From positions 5,146,001 through 5,210,000 of the forward strand of contig NZ_CP022743.1 in NCBI RefSeq assembly GCF_002257585.1: a DNA stretch of 64,000 bases. The letters are read 5' to 3'. The DNA is from Mucilaginibacter xinganensis. Lineage in GTDB: Bacteria > Bacteroidota > Bacteroidia > Sphingobacteriales > Sphingobacteriaceae. The notes beneath the pieces were generated by a model. It was not told where the DNA came from. It was given only the letters and a program-made list of their open reading frames with translations, and did not search any database. Both the position numbers and the translations under genes were made by a program. Positions 33,291 through 42,828 of this stretch are shown one piece after another (within the stretch, counting starts at the first letter, position 1; the number at the start of each line of letters is the position of its first letter).

Positions 33291-34922
33291 TTAAGTTAAC
33301 AATGGATCCAATTCCACATCCGGCTGTGAAGATGTATCTGGCTGACTTTTTGTTTTACTGATTTTAGTATTTACCGGAAATTTTAATTGTTTAATTATCC
33401 ATAATGCAATTGCATAAATTAAAATTACCTGGATAATGCCTCTTAACAATGTCCCTACCAAAACATCAACGCCGTCTAACGAAATGTTAGTGTAAATTGT
33501 AAAACCCAGCAAAAGCGCCAATGTAGGAATTTGACGCCCTTTCATGGATCTTACTTTAAAAGGGCTAAAAAAACCATGATATACACTAAAAATAAGGTAA
33601 TATAAAACCACCAATACAACGGGATATGCCCAGTAAAACAAAGCAAATGCATGTGAAGGGATTGAGCCCGTTTTAAACCCTCCTTCTGCTCCTGAACTTA
33701 ATGCATCAATTTCGTCGCCGATGGAAAATGAGCTGATATATTTTTTATCAATATCAATTGCAAATAAATCAAGTACCGGTTGTGGTAGCTGGATCATTAC
33801 CTTTTGAATAGTTACCTCCCTTAAAATATCAAGTTCCGTTTGGCTGAATGACGCTATCCTGTATAAGCAATTGTCATCAAATTTTACCTGGATAAAGCGA
33901 GCGAGGAAAGGGTTTCTCACATAATTCTCCTGCCATTCCTGTTCGGCCAGAACACCCTTAAGTAACTCCAATTGCTCATCATGGTAGTTTGCCAGCGCTT
34001 TTTTATCCAAAAAACGGTTGAATGTTGCGGATAGCTGCTCCATGCCGGAGCGGTTATCCCTTTGTGCCCGTTCAATCAAAATGGCAGTGGAGAAGTCAGC
34101 GAACTGCCCGATTAAAAAGAGCCCGACGATGCCCCTTATAATCCCGGTTTGAATGGTTTTTTGATTAACAATGGTTTGACCTGTTAACAGCGTAAGCAAC
34201 CAGCCTGAGGCAACAATTCCAATAGGCAGCACCATTGCCATCCTGGTATTGTAAACCAGCGAAAAAACAACCTGCAGCAGATAGTATAAAATTAGCCTTA
34301 CTTTCTCTTTTTTTATCCGCGCCTTGCTGTAATAGGGGGGTAACATTAAAAGAAACGGGGCGGGCATTAAATAAGCAAACCCATCTAAAATTTTAGAAAC
34401 AACCACAGGCGGGTGAAAGAATTTTAACAGGATGGCAAATAAACCAATAGCACCAACAACCCAAAGACTTTCAGGAGGTATTAATACTTTTATCTTTAAC
34501 CGCCTGCTTATTTGACTAATTGCTACGCGAATGGCTAAGGAAGATGAGGACGCCGCCAGATAATGAGCGAACAGGAGGCAGACTGCAAATGTCAAACGGT
34601 GCGTAAAAACAGTTACCGGAACTGTTAGCGTTTCAGTTATCGGGTTACCTTCCAGCAAAGTACCAATCATAGGTGCGAGGCTATTTGCTGAAATCATCAA
34701 AAATACCACAGTTGCGGATAATGCCGAACCAACACTGACGTTACGGTAGCTGAAAACAACCAGGCAGGCGGTAACAAATGCACCAAGCGCAAGTAGATTC
34801 GACAAGATATTTTCAAGACTTATATCCAAAAGCATTTGACCAACAAAAGCACATATCGCTATTGTTACTAACGTTTTGCGAACAAGGCCCAAGCTTTGAA
34901 TATATTGTTTATTGTACAGCAC
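33291..34922 (-). CDS. Wzy-like O-antigen/exopolysaccharide polymerase (putative)
   Basis: A 543-residue inner-membrane protein with about twelve hydrophobic helices, among them residues 15-60 (two helices), 70-130, 155-185, 210-260 and, near the end, 420-500. Between about residues 275 and 410 lies a long soluble loop with Arg/Asp/Glu-rich sequence, as expected for the periplasmic loop of Wzy polymerases. No catalytic signature is conserved in that family, so the call rests on topology and on being the only such protein in a locus that otherwise lacks a polymerase. Its start overlaps the CgeB-like gene stop by 14 bases. Confidence 0.7.
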   Translation of the reverse strand: MLYNKQYIQSLGLVRKTLVTIAICAFVGQMLLDISLENILSNLLALGAFVTACLVVFSYRNVSVGSALSATVVFLMISANSLAPMIGTLLEGNPITETLTVPVTVFTHRLTFAVCLLFAHYLAASSSSLAIRVAISQISRRLKIKVLIPPESLWVVGAIGLFAILLKFFHPPVVVSKILDGFAYLMPAPFLLMLPPYYSKARIKKEKVRLILYYLLQVVFSLVYNTRMAMVLPIGIVASGWLLTLLTGQTIVNQKTIQTGIIRGIVGLFLIGQFADFSTAILIERAQRDNRSGMEQLSATFNRFLDKKALANYHDEQLELLKGVLAEQEWQENYVRNPFLARFIQVKFDDNCLYRIASFSQTELDILREVTIQKVMIQLPQPVLDLFAIDIDKKYISSFSIGDEIDALSSGAEGGFKTGSIPSHAFALFYWAYPVVLVVLYYLIFSVYHGFFSPFKVRSMKGRQIPTLALLLGFTIYTNISLDGVDVLVGTLLRGIIQVILIYAIALWIIKQLKFPVNTKISKTKSQPDTSSQPDVELDPLLT

Positions 34923-35985
34923 TACTTGTTAAAGTTTGTTTATCTTTATTAACCCTGATCTCATTGAGTAACCGTTGCATCTCGTCTTCCAGCATCCAAT
35001 GGTTTGCCTTACATTTTTGATATGCCGCATTGCCCATAACATCGCAGCGGACGGGATTGGCAAGTAAGTTTTGCAACTTCTCCAGGCACTCTTGCGGACT
35101 TGAAAAAAAAGCCGCCTCCTCATCATCATTAAATAACACCTCGTGAGTGGGCGTTCGCTCAATCAGCAACATTCCGGCGCATCCAGGAACCTCGTAGGTG
35201 CGCATTGTCCATTCATCCTTGTTTGAATGTGAAACCAAGCCAAGGCATACTTGCGACTGTTGAATAACTTCTGCATAATCCCGGCCTTCTGCAGCTGGAT
35301 GAAAGTTTGCGGGGAATCGTTCAGGCAAATTACTTCTTTGACGCCAGCGATTCCCGAAAACATGCAGCGGTATTTTATTTACCAAAAGATATTCAACCAA
35401 TTCAGCTCTTTCATCAATACAGGTTCCTACAAAACTTACAGGATATTTTTTGACTGCAGGTGTAGTTGGCGGATGAAAAAGCGGATTATAAACCCCATGC
35501 CGCCAAACCCTGAAATTGTTTGCCCCAAGTGCTGACAGGTTATCCATGTCGTTTTTGCGCTTTACCAGGTGTAAATCAAACAGCGGAACTATTTTAAAAT
35601 AATTTTTCCAAAGCCATTTATCGCCGTGTCTGTCGCCCCATGGATTATCGTCCTGAAAAGAGATTAAAAGTGGGCGGGGACTAAGTTGATGCAACTGATT
35701 TAAAACATCCTGCTTTAAGTCGGTGGCCCATTCAATCCATATTATGTCAGGTTTAAGATCCGTACAAAGTTCAATCAATGCTTTTCCAACGGCAGTGCTG
35801 TTGTGCATTAAAGCCGGCTGTTTTAATACTTTCGCTACATGTCCGGCAAAACGCCCAAGTTTTGGCAAAAACCGGCTTTTATCTAAAATATATACCTCTT
35901 CATTACATTGCTGCATTGCCCATAACCGCTGCCGTCCGGAGGCGCTTGGATTTTTAAGATTTGCAACAAATACAATTTTCATCAA
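34909..35985 (-). CDS. CgeB-like glycosyltransferase
   Basis: A 358-residue GT-B-like protein of the CgeB/spore-maturation family often found in surface glycan loci. The N-terminal half has VFVANLKNPSASGRQRLWAM and PDIIWIEWATDLKQDVL. ISFQDDNPWGDRH contains a conserved acidic pair. The C-terminal half has VSFVGTCIDERAELVEYLL, LHVFGNRW, and the RTYEVPGCAGMLLIERT donor-site block, which ends LFNDDEEAAFFSS. Sugar donor unknown. Follows the GT4 gene at 36039 with a 53-bp gap and overlaps the polymerase-like gene. Confidence 0.83.
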   Translation of the reverse strand: MMKIVFVANLKNPSASGRQRLWAMQQCNEEVYILDKSRFLPKLGRFAGHVAKVLKQPALMHNSTAVGKALIELCTDLKPDIIWIEWATDLKQDVLNQLHQLSPRPLLISFQDDNPWGDRHGDKWLWKNYFKIVPLFDLHLVKRKNDMDNLSALGANNFRVWRHGVYNPLFHPPTTPAVKKYPVSFVGTCIDERAELVEYLLVNKIPLHVFGNRWRQRSNLPERFPANFHPAAEGRDYAEVIQQSQVCLGLVSHSNKDEWTMRTYEVPGCAGMLLIERTPTHEVLFNDDEEAAFFSSPQECLEKLQNLLANPVRCDVMGNAAYQKCKANHWMLEDEMQRLLNEIRVNKDKQTLTSSAVQ

Positions 35986-36038
35986 AATATTTTTTTTGCG
36001 GGTTCATCGCAGCTGGATAACCGGTAATTGAACTTCAA

Positions 36039-37154
36039 TTACCACCATTTACATTTTTTCCCTATTTCGGCAGCCCATCCCTGCTCGGTAGGTAAATTAT
36101 CCAGCGCTGCTTCAGCGGGATAATAAGCATTGAGTTGTGTAATATGACTTATCACTGCATTTTTAAAATCCAGCGCGCTGTTGCCTGATACTGCCACCCA
36201 CGGATTACCGGTAAGTAATTCGGAAATGCGCGATTCCTTATTGATCACCACCGGAACCCGGCGATACAATGCTTCCAAAACAGGTAAGCCGAATCCCTGC
36301 CGGGCCGGCACTAAAAAAAGATCTGTCTTATTATATTGATCTTCCACCCCGGCATCGCTCAAAAATCCCGGAAAACTGACTACATGCCTTAAACCTAGTT
36401 TTTCTGTTAGCCCTTTCAGCTGATCAAGCTGCGGGCCGCTGCCTGCTATAACGATTTCTATAGATTGAAACCTGTTACCTAACAAAGACAGATCGCCTTT
36501 AAGATGTTTGGCCACTTCTAAGATCCAGCCCAGATTTTTTGACGCGGTAAGCCTGCAAATGGAAAACATACGTAATACGGTATTTTTACAACGCTCAGCA
36601 TGGTTAACATCGCTATTGGGCGGCATACCGCCTTGATAAACAACGTCGAAAGGCCTTCCGTACAATGCGTGCAGTTCCGCCGCATTCCAATTGGTCATTG
36701 TGATACAGTTTTTTGCACGGCTAATGCCGCTTCTGCTCATCAGGTATGAAAGGCGATTTCTGAACAATGAAAATAAATTCTTATAACCTGTTTTTAGCGC
36801 TTTATTGCTCAACAAGCTCGGTGGATCCGTATAGTGAAGTACATAGTTTTCATTGAAAACAGCGCCATAAAATCCTGCTTTCCCCCCAAAAAAGAACGGG
36901 TGGCCAAGTATGTCTTTCTTATTTTGGTCAATCCACCTTTTTAACCTTAACGACTTAATGAACGGATTCCAGTGATCGTTAATTTTCACTGTTACCAGTC
37001 CATCTAAATATTTGGACATATTGATGTGATCGTAAAAACAAACAACCACCGGAACATAGCCTTTTTTGATCACTTCTGTTGCCAAAGCAATTATATTTCT
37101 TTCTATTCCTCCGTATTCCCCTATATGAGGATAAAAGATGATCGCTTTTTTCAT
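36039..37154 (-). CDS. family 4 glycosyltransferase
   Basis: A 371-residue GT4 protein. IIFYPHIGEYGGIERNIIAL is the N-terminal glycine loop. The donor half has FSICRLTASKNLGWILEVAK, IVIAGSGPQLDQLKGL and VPARQGFGLPVLEALYRRVP, in which Gln replaces the first Glu of the usual E-x7-E pair while the second (LEALY) is kept. That Gln change also occurs in functional members. It begins 21 bp after the acyltransferase gene stops. Confidence 0.87.
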   Translation of the reverse strand: MKKAIIFYPHIGEYGGIERNIIALATEVIKKGYVPVVVCFYDHINMSKYLDGLVTVKINDHWNPFIKSLRLKRWIDQNKKDILGHPFFFGGKAGFYGAVFNENYVLHYTDPPSLLSNKALKTGYKNLFSLFRNRLSYLMSRSGISRAKNCITMTNWNAAELHALYGRPFDVVYQGGMPPNSDVNHAERCKNTVLRMFSICRLTASKNLGWILEVAKHLKGDLSLLGNRFQSIEIVIAGSGPQLDQLKGLTEKLGLRHVVSFPGFLSDAGVEDQYNKTDLFLVPARQGFGLPVLEALYRRVPVVINKESRISELLTGNPWVAVSGNSALDFKNAVISHITQLNAYYPAEAALDNLPTEQGWAAEIGKKCKWW

Positions 37155-37175
37155 TAGATTAGTTACGCCCTGGCA

Positions 37176-38330
37176 TTAATTTCTCAAAGCATTAGCGCAA
37201 AATTTTGATAGTTTATGTGAAGGTTTTTCAAAAACTATAAAAAACAAAAATACTGCGATGTGGAGTGTTACAAAAAGCAAAAGCCAATTGGATAGATAAC
37301 CGGAAAAATAAACCGGACTAATTTTTTCAAACAACCAAATTACCAACAGGTGCACAAGATATAGTGAGTACGACGCAGCGCCCATTTTTTCTAACCGGTA
37401 TGACGGTAATGCTTTGCCGAAATTAATATTGATCACTTCCCGCTCTATCCAAAAAAAAGCATATAACCCAAATAACAGTATAGTTAGTTGGGAAGTGAAA
37501 AATAAACCAATAATAGGTTTATTTATGAAATGATAATAAAGTGCATATCTATAAAGCGGAAATGTTATTACTGATAACAGGAGCGCCCCCGTCCGCCATA
37601 ACCAAATCCCATGTTTTTCATTCACAATCTTATTAATGATTGATGCGACAGAGAGCCGCTCAGCCAACAAAACGCCCAACAACCAACATGGAAACGCCAA
37701 TAATGCAGCCTTCCAATTTAGGAACCCACCCCCTCCTATCTCATGAAAATACATTGATCTCTGATCAGACCATATAATAATAAGCACGACCGATAAGAAA
37801 CCGGTCGATATTATAAGTTGAATAAGATAATCCTTTTTAACTACCCACAACACAAAAGGATAAACCACATAATAAATAGCTTCGCAATAAAGCGTCCACA
37901 TTGGCACTACCCTAAGAAAACCGTTCGGATGATAGAAATTCAAAAATTTTGCAATTGCCAAACAAGCAAAAAGAGGCAGTGAAAGTCTTAAGAATCTTGC
38001 GGCATAAAATGACTTTATATCAAATGAATCTCTTCGGATGTTTGGATAATGGATACAAAGCCCGGAAACGATAAAAAAACCCATTACAGCAGCCTGCCCA
38101 TTAACTGACCATCCATAAAGGTGATCTATAAAATCAAATATTGGAGTTTTAGCGTGACCTGCAAATAACGGAGGATTCCCGCCATGTGTAAAAAAAACCC
38201 AAAGCGCAAATACATACCGCAATTGGTCAACTCCTGCAATATGTTTCAACGCGGGTGCGGTTATTTTTCGCTTATAAATACTGGTTTTAGTATTATCAGG
38301 ATTAACTATTTCTTTTAATAAAATTTCCAT
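37176..38330 (-). CDS. acyltransferase 3 family membrane protein (sugar O-acyltransferase)
   Basis: A 384-residue inner-membrane acyltransferase with about ten helices. The motif VDQLRYVFALWVFFTHGGNP carries the catalytic-type His (family motif H near the end of helix 1). RFLRLSLPLFACLAIAKF and PMWTLYCEAIYYVVYP (ExxYY-type block) follow. Such proteins move acetyl or other acyl groups across the membrane onto polysaccharide sugars. Next to a second acyltransferase of the same family, so the polymer is probably modified at two positions. Confidence 0.88.
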   Translation of the reverse strand: MEILLKEIVNPDNTKTSIYKRKITAPALKHIAGVDQLRYVFALWVFFTHGGNPPLFAGHAKTPIFDFIDHLYGWSVNGQAAVMGFFIVSGLCIHYPNIRRDSFDIKSFYAARFLRLSLPLFACLAIAKFLNFYHPNGFLRVVPMWTLYCEAIYYVVYPFVLWVVKKDYLIQLIISTGFLSVVLIIIWSDQRSMYFHEIGGGGFLNWKAALLAFPCWLLGVLLAERLSVASIINKIVNEKHGIWLWRTGALLLSVITFPLYRYALYYHFINKPIIGLFFTSQLTILLFGLYAFFWIEREVININFGKALPSYRLEKMGAASYSLYLVHLLVIWLFEKISPVYFSGYLSNWLLLFVTLHIAVFLFFIVFEKPSHKLSKFCANALRN

Positions 38331-38384
38331 AAATGAATTAAGGGTTGTATACGGCTTAATTATTTTAAATGACAGAAAGTGGCA

Positions 38385-39536
38385 TTATTTAGATCCTGAA
38401 ATTTCCATTTCCCGTTGCCTGATTTTACCGGAATAAATACCGTTAGCCAAATTTCTTCCTATTTTGACAAAAGGAACTTCAATTAATTTATAAGTGATTT
38501 TTGAAAAGAGGAATGATGACACAACTACAAAACAGAACGTCACTATCGCAGATAAATTAGCCCCCCAATTCAATCCGCTCCTTCTTAATAATTCAATGGC
38601 TGTCCAAACGAAAACAAAATGAAATATATACATGGAGTAGCTCACCTGCCCAATACTGGTAAATATTTTATTTATATGAATCTTTGAAACCAGTTTAGCA
38701 AGCAGGCAGGAAAGAACGCCCGCAACAGGCGGAAGGATAACCCAAACCCAGGCCGACGATCCAAAATAAATAAAAAGAGCTATAGCTATTACACCTGCAA
38801 CAGACGCAAAAAGCAATACATTGTAGAACTTATTACTTCTCCAAAAAAAGAAAAGAGCTATTCCAAGAAGGAAAGTTGGCATTTGGTTCCCGAGAAAATA
38901 ATACGCGAAAGAGGATTCACCACCAACACCCTGATGACCATTTAATTTAGCGGCCAGTAAAAACGCATAAAGCACGAAGCAGAAAACTGCCTGAATAGCT
39001 AATAAATAACCTTTTGAAATTCGGGTAAGGTGCATCAAAAACGGGAACAGCAGATAAAAAAGCATTTCACATCCAATAGACCAACCTCCCGGAACTATCG
39101 AATTATTGCCGGGTGGGTAAAGCCCGTGAAGAAATAAAACGTTAGATAACACATTCCATTTAGTGTACGATACTATATCACCCAATGATTTGGCACCGGC
39201 AATATTTGAAGTAATTTTGGCTACGTAATAATAGCCAATTATGGCTAAGTAGTACATAGGTGCAATCCGGAACAGTCTTTTGATATAAAATGCAACGGCA
39301 GCTTTGCGATTTAACGGCAATTTAGATCCGGTGTAACATAAGGTAAAAGCCGACATTACAAAGAAAAGCTGCACACCCAGTTTTCCCCATTTTGAAATAA
39401 TACGAAGATAATCAGCATCAGGGAAAGCTTCTCCAACATGATGAAAAATCACCAATAAAATAGCGAGTGCTCTTAGATTATCAATAAATTGAAGCTTGTG
39501 AGAACGATCAGCTGAGCTAAAAGAATAATTTTCCAT
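38385..39536 (-). CDS. acyltransferase 3 family membrane protein (second copy)
   Basis: A 383-residue integral membrane acyltransferase with about ten helices. LQFIDNLRALAILLVIFHHV contains the catalytic-type His pair at the end of the first helix. RLFRIAPMYYLAIIGYYYVA and GGWSIGCEMLFYLLFPFLMH are the other family blocks. The open frame extends up to an ATG at 39617, inside the neighbouring GT gene; the internal ATG at 39536, which lies 40 bases after that gene's stop, is preferred because the family fold starts just after it. Sequence similarity to the neighbouring acyltransferase is low, so this is not a recent duplication. Confidence 0.87.
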   Translation of the reverse strand: MENYSFSSADRSHKLQFIDNLRALAILLVIFHHVGEAFPDADYLRIISKWGKLGVQLFFVMSAFTLCYTGSKLPLNRKAAVAFYIKRLFRIAPMYYLAIIGYYYVAKITSNIAGAKSLGDIVSYTKWNVLSNVLFLHGLYPPGNNSIVPGGWSIGCEMLFYLLFPFLMHLTRISKGYLLAIQAVFCFVLYAFLLAAKLNGHQGVGGESSFAYYFLGNQMPTFLLGIALFFFWRSNKFYNVLLFASVAGVIAIALFIYFGSSAWVWVILPPVAGVLSCLLAKLVSKIHINKIFTSIGQVSYSMYIFHFVFVWTAIELLRRSGLNWGANLSAIVTFCFVVVSSFLFSKITYKLIEVPFVKIGRNLANGIYSGKIRQREMEISGSK

Positions 39537-39576
39537 GCTGCTTTTAGATATCTGCAGATATCTTAAACGATCTAAT

Positions 39577-40758
39577 TTACTGTGTTGATAAAACAAGTGC
39601 CTTTGCCTCCCGGGCAACAGCTACCATACCCTCGGCGTATCTTCGCCAACCGCCCAACATTTTTACGCGTTCCAGGCAGGCCATGCTCATTTCATTTCTC
39701 AAATCCAGATCATCTGCTATCCTCGTAAATGCTGCTGCAAGCGCTTTAGGATTGCGGGCTTCTACAATCAGGCCTTCTTTTTCATTGCTAAACAATGTTT
39801 CTGAACCTGTATTGGGGGTTGCTATTACCGGGCAGCCGCATGCCATTGCCTGTGCCTGTACAAGTGCCAGGCCTTCTTCAATACTTGGTAAAACCAAGGC
39901 GTGCGCTGTGGATAAATATCGTTTTACTTCTGCCCGGGGCACTATTCCTACAAATTTAACATGTTCGGTCCCGATCGAATTAATCAGCGGCCTGATCTCA
40001 TCGCTAACGTTTCCGACAACAACCAGTTCCTTATTCGGATGATTAAATGCCTTAAAAGCTTCCAGCAAATAAGGTACCCCCTTTCGTAAGGAGAATTGGC
40101 CGACAAACACCAGCCGAAAACAATTATCTGGCGGCGTTTGCACAGGATGGAATTCCTGCAGGGAAACCCCATAAGGAACCACCCTGATCTTTTCGGGAGC
40201 AGTGCCCTGGTGTATAAACGTTTGTTTTACAAAGTGCGAAGGAACGGTTATCAGTGAAGCCTCGTTTGCCTCAGCTTCTTCATTTTCAATCAGCCACGGA
40301 TGCACCGGGTTCCAGGGCAAGTTCCATTTTAAATGCTCTTCGCGCAATATCCTGTCGGCATGGCGTATTTGCGACGAGCCGCGATCCATTATATATCCTG
40401 CTCCCCGACTTTTCGCCACTTTCCCTGCATGCAGCCCAGATCCTGAAATACCTATATAAGCATCACAGTCGGGCAGGTTTCGGGCAATCCACTTCGAATA
40501 GTTTTTTGTGTGGATAACAGCAAGTTTGGCATCCGTGCCTTTACTGTAAAACGGAAGTTTTCCGCCCATGCGCCTAACGCCTTCCATTAAAAAGTTACAG
40601 GTGATCAGCCCGCGCGGTACATGCTGTTCACGCGATTCCTTATCCGCTTTCCACCAGGGCAAACTCGTAAAGATCCGTTCTAAATGTCCCATTTCGTGCA
40701 ATTCCCGGGCAAGGTCAATATGGTGATAACGCACCCAGGTGGACTGAACTATTTTCAT
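39577..40758 (-). CDS. family 4 glycosyltransferase
   Basis: A 393-residue GT4 protein. The N-terminus MKIVQSTWVRYHHIDLAREL differs from the common glycine loop. The donor half is clear: LVFVGQFSLRKGVPYLLEAF, ELVVVGNVSDEIRPLI, and LPSIEEGLALVQAQAMACGC with the glutamate pair replaced by EEGLA and QAQAM (first Glu kept, second Gln). GSETLFSNEKEGLIVEARN is the loop after it. It is the first glycosyltransferase after the flippase and could act at an early step. Confidence 0.87.
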   Translation of the reverse strand: MKIVQSTWVRYHHIDLARELHEMGHLERIFTSLPWWKADKESREQHVPRGLITCNFLMEGVRRMGGKLPFYSKGTDAKLAVIHTKNYSKWIARNLPDCDAYIGISGSGLHAGKVAKSRGAGYIMDRGSSQIRHADRILREEHLKWNLPWNPVHPWLIENEEAEANEASLITVPSHFVKQTFIHQGTAPEKIRVVPYGVSLQEFHPVQTPPDNCFRLVFVGQFSLRKGVPYLLEAFKAFNHPNKELVVVGNVSDEIRPLINSIGTEHVKFVGIVPRAEVKRYLSTAHALVLPSIEEGLALVQAQAMACGCPVIATPNTGSETLFSNEKEGLIVEARNPKALAAAFTRIADDLDLRNEMSMACLERVKMLGGWRRYAEGMVAVAREAKALVLSTQ

Positions 40759-40846
40759 TTAATATCCTGTATTTTAACGGGCTTAACTATTTTATAAAGG
40801 AAATATTATGCAAAAGCGTTTCCGGAACTAAAATGGCGGTCAAACG

Positions 40847-42229
40847 TTATTCTGCTACTTTTTTAGGAACGCGCAGCATCTGTTTTGCGGTACTAATACC
40901 CAACTTAATTTCATGTCCAATGCCCGCTATGAATTGACTCATAGTATCTCCTGTTAATTTCAGCGAGCGCTTGATGACATAGGGGATCAATATAAGATCG
41001 ACCGTTAAGGTGGATAAGGCAGCGCCTTCGACCCCTTTATAATAAGACAACACACCACACGTAATAATGGCCAATGCGCTTGCAATTAAGTATCTTATAG
41101 CCAATCCTTCGTGCTGGTTGCATGATGTATGCACAACACTGCTGGTGTACCATATTGAGTTGAATACTATGGGCAGCAAAAACAGAATAAGTAAATGCTG
41201 GGGCAGGGCTATCGCTTTACCGGTCCATAATTCGTAAATACTATGCCCGAAAACGGAAAGGATCAATACGCAAACTACCGAGCTGATAAAGGTAAACCCT
41301 ACCCCAATCCGGTGTAACCTGGCGGCTTTTACCAGGTCGTTGGTACCGATTAGTACGCTAAGTTCAGGCCAGATGATGGCATTCACCATTTCCATTAATT
41401 GGTTAATAGACCTGACAAGCGTACGGGTAGTAGCAAATAAAGCCACCGAAACCGGCCCTAGCACCCCTTGAATAACCAGCAGGTTACCCTGGAAAAGCAG
41501 CGCATTGCCTAAAGGAAATGCCTGGAAAGCTATCCCTTTTCTAAACAACAACCTGAACTGACTTACTTCAATAGCCTTAAATGAAAATGCTAAAGAAGGT
41601 AATGAACGACCGCTTAACCACGTATTTATAATTAAATAACCTACCATTGACAGTAGCAGGGATAAAGCGAGGTAATCATATCTTGCACTGAACCTTAGTA
41701 CAATAACCATCAATAATAACTCCAGCCATGGCTTAAAGCTATCCAGCAACATGGATACATGAGCCCTTCGTGCGGCGCGAAATCGGCCACTAAGTACATC
41801 AGTGGTAAACGATAAAAATACCGATGACGACAGCCATATTATAGTATAGGCTAATTCATTATGCCTGCTTGCAGGAAGTTTAATAAAAACTTCCCAGGGA
41901 ATAAAAGGGACGATTGAAACAATCAATAATATCCCTATTAAACTTATACTAAAAATCAGGGCTACTGTGCTTGATAAGATCTTTCTTGCCTTGTTGACAT
42001 CGCCATTAGCCATAGCAATAGACATTTCATTTGCGGAAACACTGCCGAAACCCATATTTGCCAGGGTTAACCATGATGGCAGCGAAGAAATGACAAGCCA
42101 GAGGCCGTACCCTTCAACTCCCAAAAAAGAAAGCAGCAGCGGCACCTGTATAATTCTGAAAAGCAATATTGATATCTTTGACCAAACGCCTACAATAGAA
42201 TTTTTTATCAGTGCTTGCTTAGTTCGCAT
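40847..42229 (-). CDS. Wzx-type polysaccharide flippase (MOP superfamily)
   Basis: A 460-residue inner-membrane transporter with about twelve helices that flips lipid-linked repeat units to the periplasm. The N-terminus is KNSIVGVWSKISILLFRIIQ followed by VPLLLSFLGVEGYGLWLVIS, a characteristic Wzx opening with the GVEGYG turn. LANMGFGSVSANEMS and LFATTRTLVRSINQLMEMVN are further typical blocks. Membrane topology and location between upxY and the first glycosyltransferase gene support the call. Specific sugar unknown. Confidence 0.9.
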   Translation of the reverse strand: MRTKQALIKNSIVGVWSKISILLFRIIQVPLLLSFLGVEGYGLWLVISSLPSWLTLANMGFGSVSANEMSIAMANGDVNKARKILSSTVALIFSISLIGILLIVSIVPFIPWEVFIKLPASRHNELAYTIIWLSSSVFLSFTTDVLSGRFRAARRAHVSMLLDSFKPWLELLLMVIVLRFSARYDYLALSLLLSMVGYLIINTWLSGRSLPSLAFSFKAIEVSQFRLLFRKGIAFQAFPLGNALLFQGNLLVIQGVLGPVSVALFATTRTLVRSINQLMEMVNAIIWPELSVLIGTNDLVKAARLHRIGVGFTFISSVVCVLILSVFGHSIYELWTGKAIALPQHLLILFLLPIVFNSIWYTSSVVHTSCNQHEGLAIRYLIASALAIITCGVLSYYKGVEGAALSTLTVDLILIPYVIKRSLKLTGDTMSQFIAGIGHEIKLGISTAKQMLRVPKKVAE

Positions 42230-42288
42230 ATAAATTACCTCTATTTAAAAGCATAAATTACAATAATTCATTCCCGGACCACACTATG

Positions 42289-42813
42289 CTACGCAGAAAC
42301 AACTGTTAAATTACCCGTAGCAATTGCTATCAATGCTATCCCTAAACTCTGTACATAAATTTGTACTTGTTTGCCATTTAAAGCCACCACATCCCCCTCC
42401 AAATTTGAAAAAACGCCTTTGGTTACTTTCACTTTATCTCCGGGCCTTATACTAGCCGGTTGAAGATATACCTTCCCGTGATTATTCAGAAAGGATTTGA
42501 TCTGTTCAATTTCGCCTCCGGGAACAACTGCCGGTTTTCCTAACCAATATACATAATTCAATATTCCGATGACCCCGGTAACCTGCCATTTTTCACTTTC
42601 GGACACGCGTACAAAAACGTAAGATTTAAACAAGGGTTCTGAAACAATTTTTTCCCTATCGCTCCATTGCCGGGTTATTTTATTGAGCGGGCAGTAATTT
42701 TCAATTCCAACCCGGGTTAATAACTCAGCCACTTTTTTTTCCCACCGCGGGCGGGTATAAACAACATACCAATGTTTATCAACTCCTACATTTACCTGGG
42801 GTTCGGCGTTCAT
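42289..42813 (-). CDS. UpxY/NusG-like transcription antiterminator
   Basis: A 174-residue paralogue of NusG. The NGN domain opens with HWYVVYTRPRWEKKVAELLT and has KSYVFVRVSE; the KOW domain is IRPGDKVKVTKGVFSNLEG (about residues 121-139). In Bacteroides capsule loci UpxY proteins act on the untranslated leader of their own operon to stop premature termination. Here it is the third gene of the locus, after wza and wzc, instead of first. Its target would be the leader at 46063-46116 or an internal pause. Confidence 0.92.
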   Translation of the reverse strand: MNAEPQVNVGVDKHWYVVYTRPRWEKKVAELLTRVGIENYCPLNKITRQWSDREKIVSEPLFKSYVFVRVSESEKWQVTGVIGILNYVYWLGKPAVVPGGEIEQIKSFLNNHGKVYLQPASIRPGDKVKVTKGVFSNLEGDVVALNGKQVQIYVQSLGIALIAIATGNLTVVSA

Positions 42814-42828
42814 TTTTTGAAAGGTTTT

